DNA of 64,000 nt from Pseudoneobacillus sp042683745 (GTDB lineage Bacteria > Bacillota > Bacilli > Bacillales > Cytobacillaceae): NCBI RefSeq assembly GCF_042683745.1, contig NZ_JBHUJX010000019.1:124001-188000 (forward strand). The letters are read 5' to 3'. Positions 50,582-57,893 of the stretch are shown here, piece by piece (position 1 is the stretch's first letter; each line of letters starts with the position of its first letter). The notes under the pieces were generated by a model. It was not told the origin of the DNA and ran no database searches. It saw nothing but the letters and a program-made list of their open reading frames with translations. Made by a program: the position numbers and the translations under genes.

Positions 50582-52075
50582 TTAACTATATTTAGAAACT
50601 TTGATTTTTCTATTAAGTATCCAACTGACTATTATTTGTAACTTACAAATTCCGATGGCGAAAATGAAGAATAGAGAGATTAATAGTACAGTTATTAAAT
50701 CTGGTTGAACTGCCGTTACAACACTCCATTTCGGCAAGTTTAGAACTTTAGGCAAAGCTAAGTAGATCATGGCTGGAACAACTATTTGGAATACTCCCCA
50801 TAAAAATTTCCATATGTTTAATGGAAGAAAATTACGTTTAAATTTTCTTAATCGAAAGAAAGTCCCTCCTATTAAGAGTAAAATACCGATAATTACCCCA
50901 TCAGCTATAAGGTAAAATTGCTGAAATGATTTTTTAGTAGCTTGTGAGGCAGGTTCCTTATCTGCAAGTAAACGAATGACGCCTTCAGTAATGTCATGTA
51001 CACTACCTGGTGCATAATTGTTATTCGTATTTGAAAGGATCACAATGGCTTCCTTTGTTTCAGGAATGATATACATATCTGATTGTCCAACCGATGGAAG
51101 ATCTCCAGCGTGACCAATAACATTTATTCCATCAAGATTTCGGCTAAACCAGCCCATTGCATAATCTCCATAATATTTTCCACCCATGATCATTTTTGCC
51201 TTTGAAGAAGGGGTCTGGAGCTTCTTCATTCCATCAGTTGAAAGTAAAGAAGAGCCATTCATAAAAGCTAAAACATATTTCCCCAAATCTTTCACACTAG
51301 ATACCATATAACCACTAGCTAAAAAGTTCGGAAGATCATCCATAAATGTTTTTGCAGGATAGTGTAATCCGAACCATGGCGAAAACCCTTTTGAAAGTCC
51401 AAATCTTTTCGCTTCTTTTACAGACGTAAAGCTTTGACTCATATTTAGCGGCTTTAAAATATACTGATCAATATAGTCTTCTAAAGACAAACCTGAAACC
51501 TTTTCAACGATTAACCCTAAACTAAGATAATTAAAATTCGCATACTCGAACTTTTCACCAGCTGGATGCGAAGTCTCCACTATTTTTAATAGTTTCACCG
51601 TCTCTTCTAGTGACTTATTTTTCAATTGGTCCCCTAGCTCCATATCAGCCATTCCAGGTATTCCACTCACTTGGTTCAGCAAATGCTGGACAGTGATTTT
51701 GTCCGATTTCTCTTTGTCCTTTAGCTGAAATGAGGGAATGTACTGGGTAACAGGTGCTTGAAGATTTATACTCCCTTTTTCAACGAGTTGCATTATAGCA
51801 AGAGCTGTAAAGGATTTACTTAATGATCCAATTCTTATTGGGGTGCTAGTTTTCATTGCTCTTCCTAAATCTGCTTTACCTAAAGCATTCATATGAACAA
51901 TTTTATCATCTTTAATAATGGCATAAGACAAACCAACAATAGATTGCTCCTTCATTTGCTTTTTCACATAGTGATCAATCTTTTGAAATTGATCCCCTTC
52001 TGCAAAGACTGGGCTAATAGTACAAGTTATACTCATTAATAAATAGATCAAAATAACAAAAATTCTTTTTAACAT
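50582..52075 (-). CDS. Beta-lactamase-family serine hydrolase with C-terminal membrane helices
   Basis: The 497-residue protein begins with a signal peptide (about 1-25, ending VFAEG). A class C beta-lactamase/D-peptidase fold follows: SxxK nucleophile in GSLSKSFTAL near residue 83, YxN in YANFNYLSLG near 178, and HAGDLPS near 320. Three C-terminal helices (about 395-420, 430-450 and 463-485) anchor the domain outside the cell. Members act on peptidoglycan peptides or other D-amino-acid substrates, and resistance activity is not implied. GAGGAGCG precedes the ATG at long spacing. A TTTAGA/TCTAAA hairpin lies near 50540 in the preceding gap. Confidence 0.82.
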   Translation of the reverse strand: MLKRIFVILIYLLMSITCTISPVFAEGDQFQKIDHYVKKQMKEQSIVGLSYAIIKDDKIVHMNALGKADLGRAMKTSTPIRIGSLSKSFTALAIMQLVEKGSINLQAPVTQYIPSFQLKDKEKSDKITVQHLLNQVSGIPGMADMELGDQLKNKSLEETVKLLKIVETSHPAGEKFEYANFNYLSLGLIVEKVSGLSLEDYIDQYILKPLNMSQSFTSVKEAKRFGLSKGFSPWFGLHYPAKTFMDDLPNFLASGYMVSSVKDLGKYVLAFMNGSSLLSTDGMKKLQTPSSKAKMIMGGKYYGDYAMGWFSRNLDGINVIGHAGDLPSVGQSDMYIIPETKEAIVILSNTNNNYAPGSVHDITEGVIRLLADKEPASQATKKSFQQFYLIADGVIIGILLLIGGTFFRLRKFKRNFLPLNIWKFLWGVFQIVVPAMIYLALPKVLNLPKWSVVTAVQPDLITVLLISLFFIFAIGICKLQIIVSWILNRKIKVSKYS

Positions 52076-52158
52076 TAATTACGCACGCTCCTCAGGTCAC
52101 TTATGGAATCATTATCCACTAGAAAAAAAATGATCCATAGTGACTGTGGTCATAACTT

Positions 52159-52815
52159 TTAGATAATCCCTTCTTGCCTTGCCATCATTGCTAATTTCAC
52201 CCGATCATGTATGTCAAATTTAGAGTAAATATTAGAAATGTAATTTTTAACCGTCCCCTCCGATAAATACAAATTAGCTGCAATTTCCGCATTATTAAGA
52301 CCGTCAGCAAGTTTTTTTAGTACTTCTAGTTCACGCTCTGTTAAGCTATAAGGGTTCACAGCCTTTTTTTGACTCGATGCCACCGAGGCAACTGGCTGCA
52401 TTTTTTCAATCATTAGTTGAGCGATTTCTTTCGAAATGAGAGTTCCCCCATGAAAAATTAATTTCATTCCAGCGATTAAATCATTCGGTTCTATTGCCTT
52501 TAATAGATAGCCTTCAGCTCCAGCACTAAGTGCTTCAGTTACATAGTTAATTTCTTGGAAAGTCGTCAAGATGATGACTCTAATGTTCGGCCATTTCTGC
52601 TTAATTACCTTAGTCGCCTCGACTCCATCCATGATTGGCATCCTAATGTCCATTAGGACGATGTTTGGTTGATGGTCAGAACATATTTGAATCGCCTCTT
52701 GTCCATTACCCGCTAATCCAATAGTTTCGATGCCTTCATCCATTTCAAAAACATCATTTAAGCTCTCACGAATCATTTCTTGGTCATCTACAATTAGCAA
52801 TTTTATAAGACTCAT
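52159..52815 (-). CDS. NarL/LuxR-type response regulator
   Basis: The 218-residue regulator has a receiver domain (about 1-120: LLIVDDQEMIRES, phospho-acceptor VLMDIRMPIMDG, LLKAIEP) and a C-terminal LuxR helix-turn-helix (about 150-215: LTERELEVLKKLADGLNNAEIA, then LSEGTVKNYISNIYSKF). ATG 52815 follows AAGGAGATAAC and lies 4 bases after the kinase gene, so the earlier in-frame start is rejected. Targets are unknown; the adjacent serine hydrolase gene is a candidate. Confidence 0.87.
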   Translation of the reverse strand: MSLIKLLIVDDQEMIRESLNDVFEMDEGIETIGLAGNGQEAIQICSDHQPNIVLMDIRMPIMDGVEATKVIKQKWPNIRVIILTTFQEINYVTEALSAGAEGYLLKAIEPNDLIAGMKLIFHGGTLISKEIAQLMIEKMQPVASVASSQKKAVNPYSLTERELEVLKKLADGLNNAEIAANLYLSEGTVKNYISNIYSKFDIHDRVKLAMMARQEGII

Positions 52816-52819
52816 ATAG

Positions 52820-53971
52820 TTATCTCCTTGGAATATAACAGACAAGCTCCGTACCTATTCCTTTTTCTGAATGGATTGTCATTTCTCCTTGTAGCCGCTC
52901 TATTCTTTCCTTCATACTCATTAGCCCGAAACCCCAGCTTTGTTCATCCATCCCTATTCCATTATCTTTTATTTTCATCGCTAAAAAATCTGCTTGGAAA
53001 TCGATCTTGATTTCCATTACACTTGCCTCACCATGATTCTTCGCGTTAGTTAACGTTTCTTGTAAACACCGAATAAGTGTTAATTTTGTAGGAAGGGGTA
53101 CCTCGTATTCTTGGCCTAAAATCCGAATGGAGATGACAGTATTCGTATGGTTACCGAAATCTTTCGCTAACCTAGTCAAAGTTTCAGATAGTAGTGTGTC
53201 CTCTTCATCTAGCGCTCTATCATGAATATTTTTCCGAATCTCATCTAAACCTTCCTTTGTTAGTTTTCGAAGACGTCTTAACCGCTCTAATGCTTTATCG
53301 TAATTTGCCTTCTGAATATTTGAAGTTACTCCATCCATTCCAATAATCACAGACGTGAAAGTGTGCCCCATTGTATCGTGTATTTCTTTAGCCATCCGGT
53401 CTCTTTCTTGAAGAAGAGTTAAACTTTCCACCTTCTGTGCGTATAGTTCCAACGCTTTATTCTGTTCTTGAATCAACATATATTGTTCCTCGTTCCTTTT
53501 TAACAAAACTACCATTCTATTAAAAGCAAAACCCAGTCCTACTGCGATTGCGTTATTTAAAATATGGGTTAGGGAAACGATCACCATCGAAGGAATTAGA
53601 AAAACCCCCGCTAATGGGATCAACAGTGTACCAAGAGCTGCACCCCACCAGACGAATCGTTTTGAATAATTAAAACCTAATATGACAGCTGGAATCAGCA
53701 AGATCGAAGAATCCGTTTTTTCAAAAATGAAGAGGTAAACATAAAGACTGCCTGTTATTCCTAGTTCAAGTATGGGATATCCAATTTTCTTTCTAGGAAT
53801 AAATTGCGGAACCACATATGATGTAATTAACCAAATGATTATACCGATCACTGGGACCACCATCTGATGGAATTCTGGTTTATAGATAAAAATGATCATC
53901 CATATTAAAAACCAAAAACCTCTAATCACCGTAAAAACATGATCCACCCATGATTGCTTGAAAAGTTTCAT
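52820..53971 (-). CDS. NarL/DesK-type sensor histidine kinase (HisKA_3)
   Basis: The 383-residue kinase has about five or six N-terminal membrane helices (15-160). A short coiled coil leads to the phospho-acceptor segment RDRMAKEIHDTMGHTFTSV near residue 200, typical of HisKA_3. The ATPase has QETLTNAKNHGEAS, DNGIGMD and FGLMSMKERIERL. It lacks an extracellular sensing domain, so it probably senses membrane state or a lipid-soluble signal. It is co-transcribed with the regulator downstream. Confidence 0.87.
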   Translation of the reverse strand: MKLFKQSWVDHVFTVIRGFWFLIWMIIFIYKPEFHQMVVPVIGIIIWLITSYVVPQFIPRKKIGYPILELGITGSLYVYLFIFEKTDSSILLIPAVILGFNYSKRFVWWGAALGTLLIPLAGVFLIPSMVIVSLTHILNNAIAVGLGFAFNRMVVLLKRNEEQYMLIQEQNKALELYAQKVESLTLLQERDRMAKEIHDTMGHTFTSVIIGMDGVTSNIQKANYDKALERLRRLRKLTKEGLDEIRKNIHDRALDEEDTLLSETLTRLAKDFGNHTNTVISIRILGQEYEVPLPTKLTLIRCLQETLTNAKNHGEASVMEIKIDFQADFLAMKIKDNGIGMDEQSWGFGLMSMKERIERLQGEMTIHSEKGIGTELVCYIPRR

Positions 53972-54049
53972 TGTTTCACCCTTTTTGTAGTTAGTATTTA
54001 TACATTCTTTACGGCTGTGGTTAATTCTTTTTTTACATTTAGTTCATTT

Positions 54050-54216
54050 TGTGGATAACATTGTATTGAAGCTAATCATTTTTATTTTTATCCTGTTGAT
54101 AACTATTCCACCAGTCCATTTCTCCACATTTATTGTAGATAACTAGAGAACAATTGTAGATAAAGTGATAAGATGGTGATTTATTACCTGAGTACATGAA
54201 TAATCACTGTGGATAA
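54050..54216. other. Cluster of DnaA-box-like 9-mers
   Basis: Two perfect consensus boxes TGTGGATAA occur at 54050-54058 and 54208-54216. Single-mismatch boxes lie between them: TGTTGATAA at 54094, TGTAGATAA at 54134 and 54155, and TTCTCCACA at 54119 on the other strand. Six such sites in 167 bp of one gap is a marked concentration. Confidence 0.5.
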
Positions 54217-54240
54217 AAAAGAGGGCAGATTTAAGGGGAA

Positions 54241-54360
54241 TTCATGGTTACTGTTTTCGAGAAAAATACAAGTTTAGGGCTTCATGAGAGGCTCATGGTA
54301 ACCATTTTTGAGATAAATACTAGGAAACAGTCAACATAAAAGGTTCATAGTGACCATAAT
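54241..54360 (+). repeat. Degenerate tandem array F, 51-52-bp period
   Basis: TTCATGGTTAC, CTCATGGTAACC and TTCATAGTGACC have their CAT at 54243, 54294 and 54346 (steps 51 and 52). Each is followed by a similar A-rich stretch (GAGAAAAATAC, GAGATAAATAC, AAGCAAAAAC). Confidence 0.7.
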
Positions 54361-54380
54361 TAAGCAAAAACATGATTTTA

Positions 54381-54409
54381 CGGACATCAAGAGAGGTCCT
54401 TGATGTCCG
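54381..54409 (-). terminator. Terminator after aroD
   Basis: CGGACATCAAG and CTTGATGTCCG are perfect 11-bp arms with a 7-base loop. The following minus-strand sequence is TAAAATCATGTTTTT. Confidence 0.7.
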
Positions 54410-54425
54410 CAAATTGCCAAAAAGT

Positions 54426-55184
54426 TCACAAATATTTATGTATCAAGTTGATTGTTTCTCTTAATTCCGCGACTTCTACTTGACCTGGTGCAGATGCTTT
54501 TTTTGCTGCTCCAAATGTGATGGCTGAGCCAAAAATTTCTCCTGCAAGCCGGCTAATAACTCCTTTACCAGTCATCGACATAGTAATAATGGGTCTATCT
54601 GCATACTGCTCGTACATGATATGAGTTGCCTCAAGCAATGTTAATATATCCGCAGTACTTTGCGGCATTACCGCAATTTTTGGTAGATCTCCCCCCATTT
54701 CCTGGGCCTTTCTTAGACGTGAGACGATTTCCTCTTTTGAAGGAGTTTTTTCAAAATCATGATTCGAAATGATCACAAATACTCCATTTGTATGGGCCAG
54801 CTCAATTAGATCATTCGCTGCATTACTAAATAACTCCACATCAATAAGATCCACTTGACCCGTTTCGATCATTGCTTTGTTCAATGCAACATAATAATCC
54901 GCGTCGACTTCCTTTTCTCCGCCTTCCTTCGTGCTACGGAATGTAAAAACAAGTGGAACATCTATTAATATCGCTCGGATAGCCGCTAAAGCCTCTTCGA
55001 CTTTTTCTATCTTCTTAACTTCTTCAAAAAAATCGACTCGCCACTCAACAATATCTAGATCAAGCTTCTGAACCGTCTTTGCTTCTTCTTGTAATTCCTC
55101 CAAAGAACCCCCAATGATCGAAACACAAATTTTCGGTAAACCCTCACCAATGGTAATTCCTTTTACGGTCACCGTTTTTATCAT
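54426..55184 (-). CDS. aroD: Type I 3-dehydroquinate dehydratase
   Basis: The 252-residue enzyme dehydrates 3-dehydroquinate to 3-dehydroshikimate in the shikimate pathway through a Schiff base. Active-site features are visible: VEWRVDFFE near residue 46, FTFRSTKEGGE near 80, His in ISNHDFEKTPS near 142 and the Schiff-base Lys in LPKIAVMPQS near 169. ATG 55184 follows GTGAGGCGGAAG. The frame to 55226 adds residues without family support. It stands alone, away from other aro genes. Confidence 0.92.
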   Translation of the reverse strand: MIKTVTVKGITIGEGLPKICVSIIGGSLEELQEEAKTVQKLDLDIVEWRVDFFEEVKKIEKVEEALAAIRAILIDVPLVFTFRSTKEGGEKEVDADYYVALNKAMIETGQVDLIDVELFSNAANDLIELAHTNGVFVIISNHDFEKTPSKEEIVSRLRKAQEMGGDLPKIAVMPQSTADILTLLEATHIMYEQYADRPIITMSMTGKGVISRLAGEIFGSAITFGAAKKASAPGQVEVAELRETINLIHKYL

Positions 55185-55276
55185 CTTCCGCCTCACACCT
55201 TCTATTATTTTATAAAACGGTAACAAAATCTCCAGTGCATTATATATATTAATTCATAATATACCCAACCTAATAC

Positions 55277-55309
55277 AAAAAAGACCGGCTTTAAATGCAG
55301 TCTTTTTTA
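55277..55309. terminator. Terminator after the stand-alone receiver gene
   Basis: AAAAAAGAC and GTCTTTTTT arms flank a 13-base region and overlap the gene's stop codon. It functions on the minus strand, where TTTTTTG follows. Confidence 0.75.
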
Positions 55310-55675
55310 GATTTTATTAGATTCTAGTATTTCTTTAATTCTTTTGACAAACTGTGCAGGGCTAAATGGCTTAAAAATATAATCTGTTGCTCCCATTTGG
55401 ATTCCTTGTGTCCGTTCGCTAAAACCGCCCTCAACCGTCAGAATCACAATGGGTGTTGCCTTGACCTTTCGCAATTCCTTAAGGACGGTTAATCCATCTT
55501 TACCCGGCATTAATATATCGAGGATAATTAAATCATAATCATTCATAAGTCCTTTTTCTAACGCTTCAGCCCCATTATCAACTTCTTCTATAAGATAATT
55601 TTCCCTTTTTAAATACATACATAATAATTGACGTAATACTTCTTCATCTTCAGCAATTAGAATTTTCGGTTGCAT
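55307..55675 (-). CDS. Single-domain response regulator (receiver only)
   Basis: The 122-residue protein is a complete receiver domain and nothing else. It has the acidic pocket ILIAEDEEVL near residue 9, phospho-acceptor Asp in LIILDILMPGKDG near residue 52, VILTVEGG and the conserved Lys in DYIFKPFSPAQF. Such proteins act as phosphorelay intermediates (Spo0F-like) or motility switches (CheY-like). No kinase is adjacent; the orphan PAS kinase at 48981 is one possible partner. GGGGAGAGAC precedes the ATG. Confidence 0.88.
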   Translation of the reverse strand: MQPKILIAEDEEVLRQLLCMYLKRENYLIEEVDNGAEALEKGLMNDYDLIILDILMPGKDGLTVLKELRKVKATPIVILTVEGGFSERTQGIQMGATDYIFKPFSPAQFVKRIKEILESNKI

Positions 55676-55767
55676 ACGAAGTCTCTCCCCAGAACAAACA
55701 TTATTCTAATCATAATCATAGGAAATTGAAAGTTCAATATATATTTATCTTGAAAGATTCTAAAAAA

Positions 55768-55795
55768 GGTGCCTGCACAATAAGTGCATGACACC
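55768..55795. repeat. GGTGCCTGCAC hairpin, intergenic repeat-like
   Basis: GGTG-cc-TGCAC and GTGCA-tga-CACC form an interrupted stem with a 5-base loop. The arms resemble those of the GTGTTAGG hairpins at 5051 and 9469. Confidence 0.5.
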
Positions 55796-55865
55796 GAAAT
55801 TTCGTTCCAGTCTAGAATCAGTTAGGAACCCCCATCCAATACTAATGTATTCATAACAAAAGAAT

Positions 55866-55889
55866 AGGAGACTCACCAAGGAGCCTCCT
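55866..55889 (-). terminator. Terminator of the oligopeptide transporter operon
   Basis: AGGAGACTC and GAGCCTCCT pair at 8 of 9 positions around a 6-base loop. On the minus strand the sequence continues ATTCTTTTG. Confidence 0.65.
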
Positions 55890-55890
55890 T

Positions 55891-56790
55891 TTATTGCTTC
55901 ATTTTTGGATCGAGAACATCCCTTAAACCATCTCCCATTAAGTTGAAGCCAAGAACAACTAACATGATCGCAACCCCTGGAAAAAATAATGTCCATGGCG
56001 CTTGCATCAAATATTGTTTTGAGTCAGATAGCATTTTCCCCCATTCTGGTTCGGGAGCTTGTGCACCTAATCCAAGGAATCCAAGTGCGGCGGCTTCAAT
56101 GATTGCTGTGGCAATTGCTAATGTAGCTTGAACAATCACTGGTGATACACTGTTCGGTAATATATGGCGGAAAAGAATACGTGTATCCTTCATTCCAACA
56201 GCTCTAGCTGCCATAATATATTCTTCTTGTTTTACACTCAGAACTTTCGACCGCACTAGTCGTCCGAAATTTGGAATATTGATCACCGCAATGGCAATAA
56301 GCGCATTTTGTAATGATGGACCAAGAATAGCGACTACTGCGATCGCTAATAGAATACTTGGAAAAGCAAGCATAATATCAAAAATCCGCGAAATAATGGC
56401 ATCGATCCAACGTCCATAATATCCAGCCACAATTCCTAATGTCGTTCCGGCAACTACTGAGCCCAATACTGAAAAGAATCCAACCCATAATGATATTCTA
56501 GCTCCATAAACAATACGCGAAAAAATATCTCTTCCAAAGTCATCAGTTCCAAACCAATGATCACTTGATGGTGGAAGTAATCTTTTTGGTAAATCAACAC
56601 CTTTATAGCTATATGGCGCAATCCATGGTGCGATAATGGCTACGATGATAAAAAAGATTACAATTCCTAAACCAATTAAAGCTAAACGGTTTTTACAAAA
56701 AGACAACCATGCTTCTTTCCATGGAGGTATCAGTTTTTCTTCAGCGGTTATCGGTTGAATATGTGCTGTGTTTTTTGCAAGTTCAGCCAC
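55891..56790 (-). CDS. Oligopeptide ABC transporter permease, OppC/DppC/AppC family
   Basis: The 299-residue permease has a cytoplasmic N-terminal arm, a first helix (about 35-57), an extracellular segment with the hallmark HWFGTDDFGRDIFSRIVYGARISL, and five further helices. The binding-protein-dependent permease loop is EYIMAARAVGMKDTRILFRHILPN near residue 200. GTG 56790 follows GGAGGAGGGATC. The gene order D-F-A-B-C on this strand is that of the B. subtilis app operon, not of opp or dpp. Confidence 0.87.
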   Translation of the reverse strand: MAELAKNTAHIQPITAEEKLIPPWKEAWLSFCKNRLALIGLGIVIFFIIVAIIAPWIAPYSYKGVDLPKRLLPPSSDHWFGTDDFGRDIFSRIVYGARISLWVGFFSVLGSVVAGTTLGIVAGYYGRWIDAIISRIFDIMLAFPSILLAIAVVAILGPSLQNALIAIAVINIPNFGRLVRSKVLSVKQEEYIMAARAVGMKDTRILFRHILPNSVSPVIVQATLAIATAIIEAAALGFLGLGAQAPEPEWGKMLSDSKQYLMQAPWTLFFPGVAIMLVVLGFNLMGDGLRDVLDPKMKQ

Positions 56791-56808
56791 TCTAGATCCC
56801 TCCTCCTA

Positions 56809-57816
56809 CTATTTATTGTATTTAATTCTTGGATCGACTAAGACATAAAGTAAATCGACAACCAAGTTAATTAATACAAAGATGGCTGCGATGATCAGTA
56901 TCCCAGACTGAATGACAGGGTAATCACGGTAGGCTATCGCATCATATAAGTATCTTCCAATTCCCGGCCAACCAAAGATCGTTTCTGTTAGAATAGCTCC
57001 TCCTAGAAGAAGTCCCATTTGTAAACCGATGATCGTAAGAACGGGGATAATGGCATTTTTTAAGGAATGCTTATAAACAACCCAGAACATTCTAAGTCCT
57101 TTTGCTCTAGCTGTTCGGATATAATCTGATTTCATGACCTCTAACATCGTTGCACGAGTCATTCTCGCAATGATCGCCATCGGAATCGTGGCAAGAGCGT
57201 TACTTGGTAAAACGAGGTGCTTAATGACCGTACCAAATTGATCGTATCTACCTTGAAGCAGTGTATCAATCAAATATAGATTGGTAACAGCCGTTACTGG
57301 GTCCCGGACATCATTTCTTCCCGTTGTTGGGAACCACCCTAATTCTATAGAGAATGCCCATTGCTCCATTAATCCTAACCAAAAGATTGGCATGGAAACA
57401 CCGATTAGGGCAAGTACCATAGCAACATAGTCAAACCATGATTTGGAAAACCAAGCGCTAATAATTCCCGCGTTTACACCAATAATGATAGCAATAACCA
57501 TGGCTACAACGGTCAGTTCAACAGTTGCCGCTAAGAAAGGCCATACTTCTTCATTAATTGGTCCTCTAGTCCTTAAAGAGGTTCCTAAATCTCCATGAAT
57601 CAATGCATTTAAATAGTCAAAATATTGTATGTACCATGGCCTGTCCAATCCTAATTCCTTAGTTAAAGATGCAATCGATTCTGCCGTTGCTCTCTGTCCA
57701 AGAATGACTTGGGCAGGATTTCCTGGAATGGCATGAATAATAGCAAAAACAACGAGAGTCATCCCTAACAAGACAGGTATTAATGAGAGTATACGGCGGA
57801 CGGAATAAGTAAACAT
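56809..57816 (-). CDS. Oligopeptide ABC transporter permease, OppB/DppB/AppB family
   Basis: The 335-residue permease starts TYSVRRILSLIPVLLGMTLVVF and contains HAIPGNPAQVILG near residue 30. The EAA loop is SDYIRTARAKGLRMFWVVYKHSLKNA near residue 220, and about six membrane helices are predicted. AAAAGGTGAAAAG precedes the ATG. A hairpin separates it from the binding-protein gene upstream, so it is probably expressed at a lower level than the latter. Confidence 0.87.
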   Translation of the reverse strand: MFTYSVRRILSLIPVLLGMTLVVFAIIHAIPGNPAQVILGQRATAESIASLTKELGLDRPWYIQYFDYLNALIHGDLGTSLRTRGPINEEVWPFLAATVELTVVAMVIAIIIGVNAGIISAWFSKSWFDYVAMVLALIGVSMPIFWLGLMEQWAFSIELGWFPTTGRNDVRDPVTAVTNLYLIDTLLQGRYDQFGTVIKHLVLPSNALATIPMAIIARMTRATMLEVMKSDYIRTARAKGLRMFWVVYKHSLKNAIIPVLTIIGLQMGLLLGGAILTETIFGWPGIGRYLYDAIAYRDYPVIQSGILIIAAIFVLINLVVDLLYVLVDPRIKYNK

Positions 57817-57855
57817 CTTTTCACCTCTTTATGCTGAATTACCTGTTTCGTTAAC

Positions 57856-57885
57856 AAAAGGGGAGGCAAAGCTCCCTCCCCTTTT
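57856..57885 (-). terminator. Intra-operon hairpin after the binding-protein gene
   Basis: AAAAGGGGAGG and CCTCCCCTTTT are perfect 11-bp arms with an 8-base loop, and TTTTGTT follows on the minus strand. It lies between the binding-protein and first permease genes and probably acts as a partial terminator or mRNA 3'-end stabiliser. Confidence 0.75.
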
Positions 57886-57893
57886 TGCCCTTA

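Noticed and set aside
50582..52075. Beta-lactamase resistance gene
   Set aside because: The fold is shared with many peptidases and esterases, and the C-terminal membrane helices point to a cell-envelope housekeeping role.
54050..54216. Chromosomal or plasmid replication origin
   Set aside because: DnaA-box-like sites are present, but there is no dnaA, dnaN, rep or partition gene nearby and no clear AT-rich unwinding repeat.
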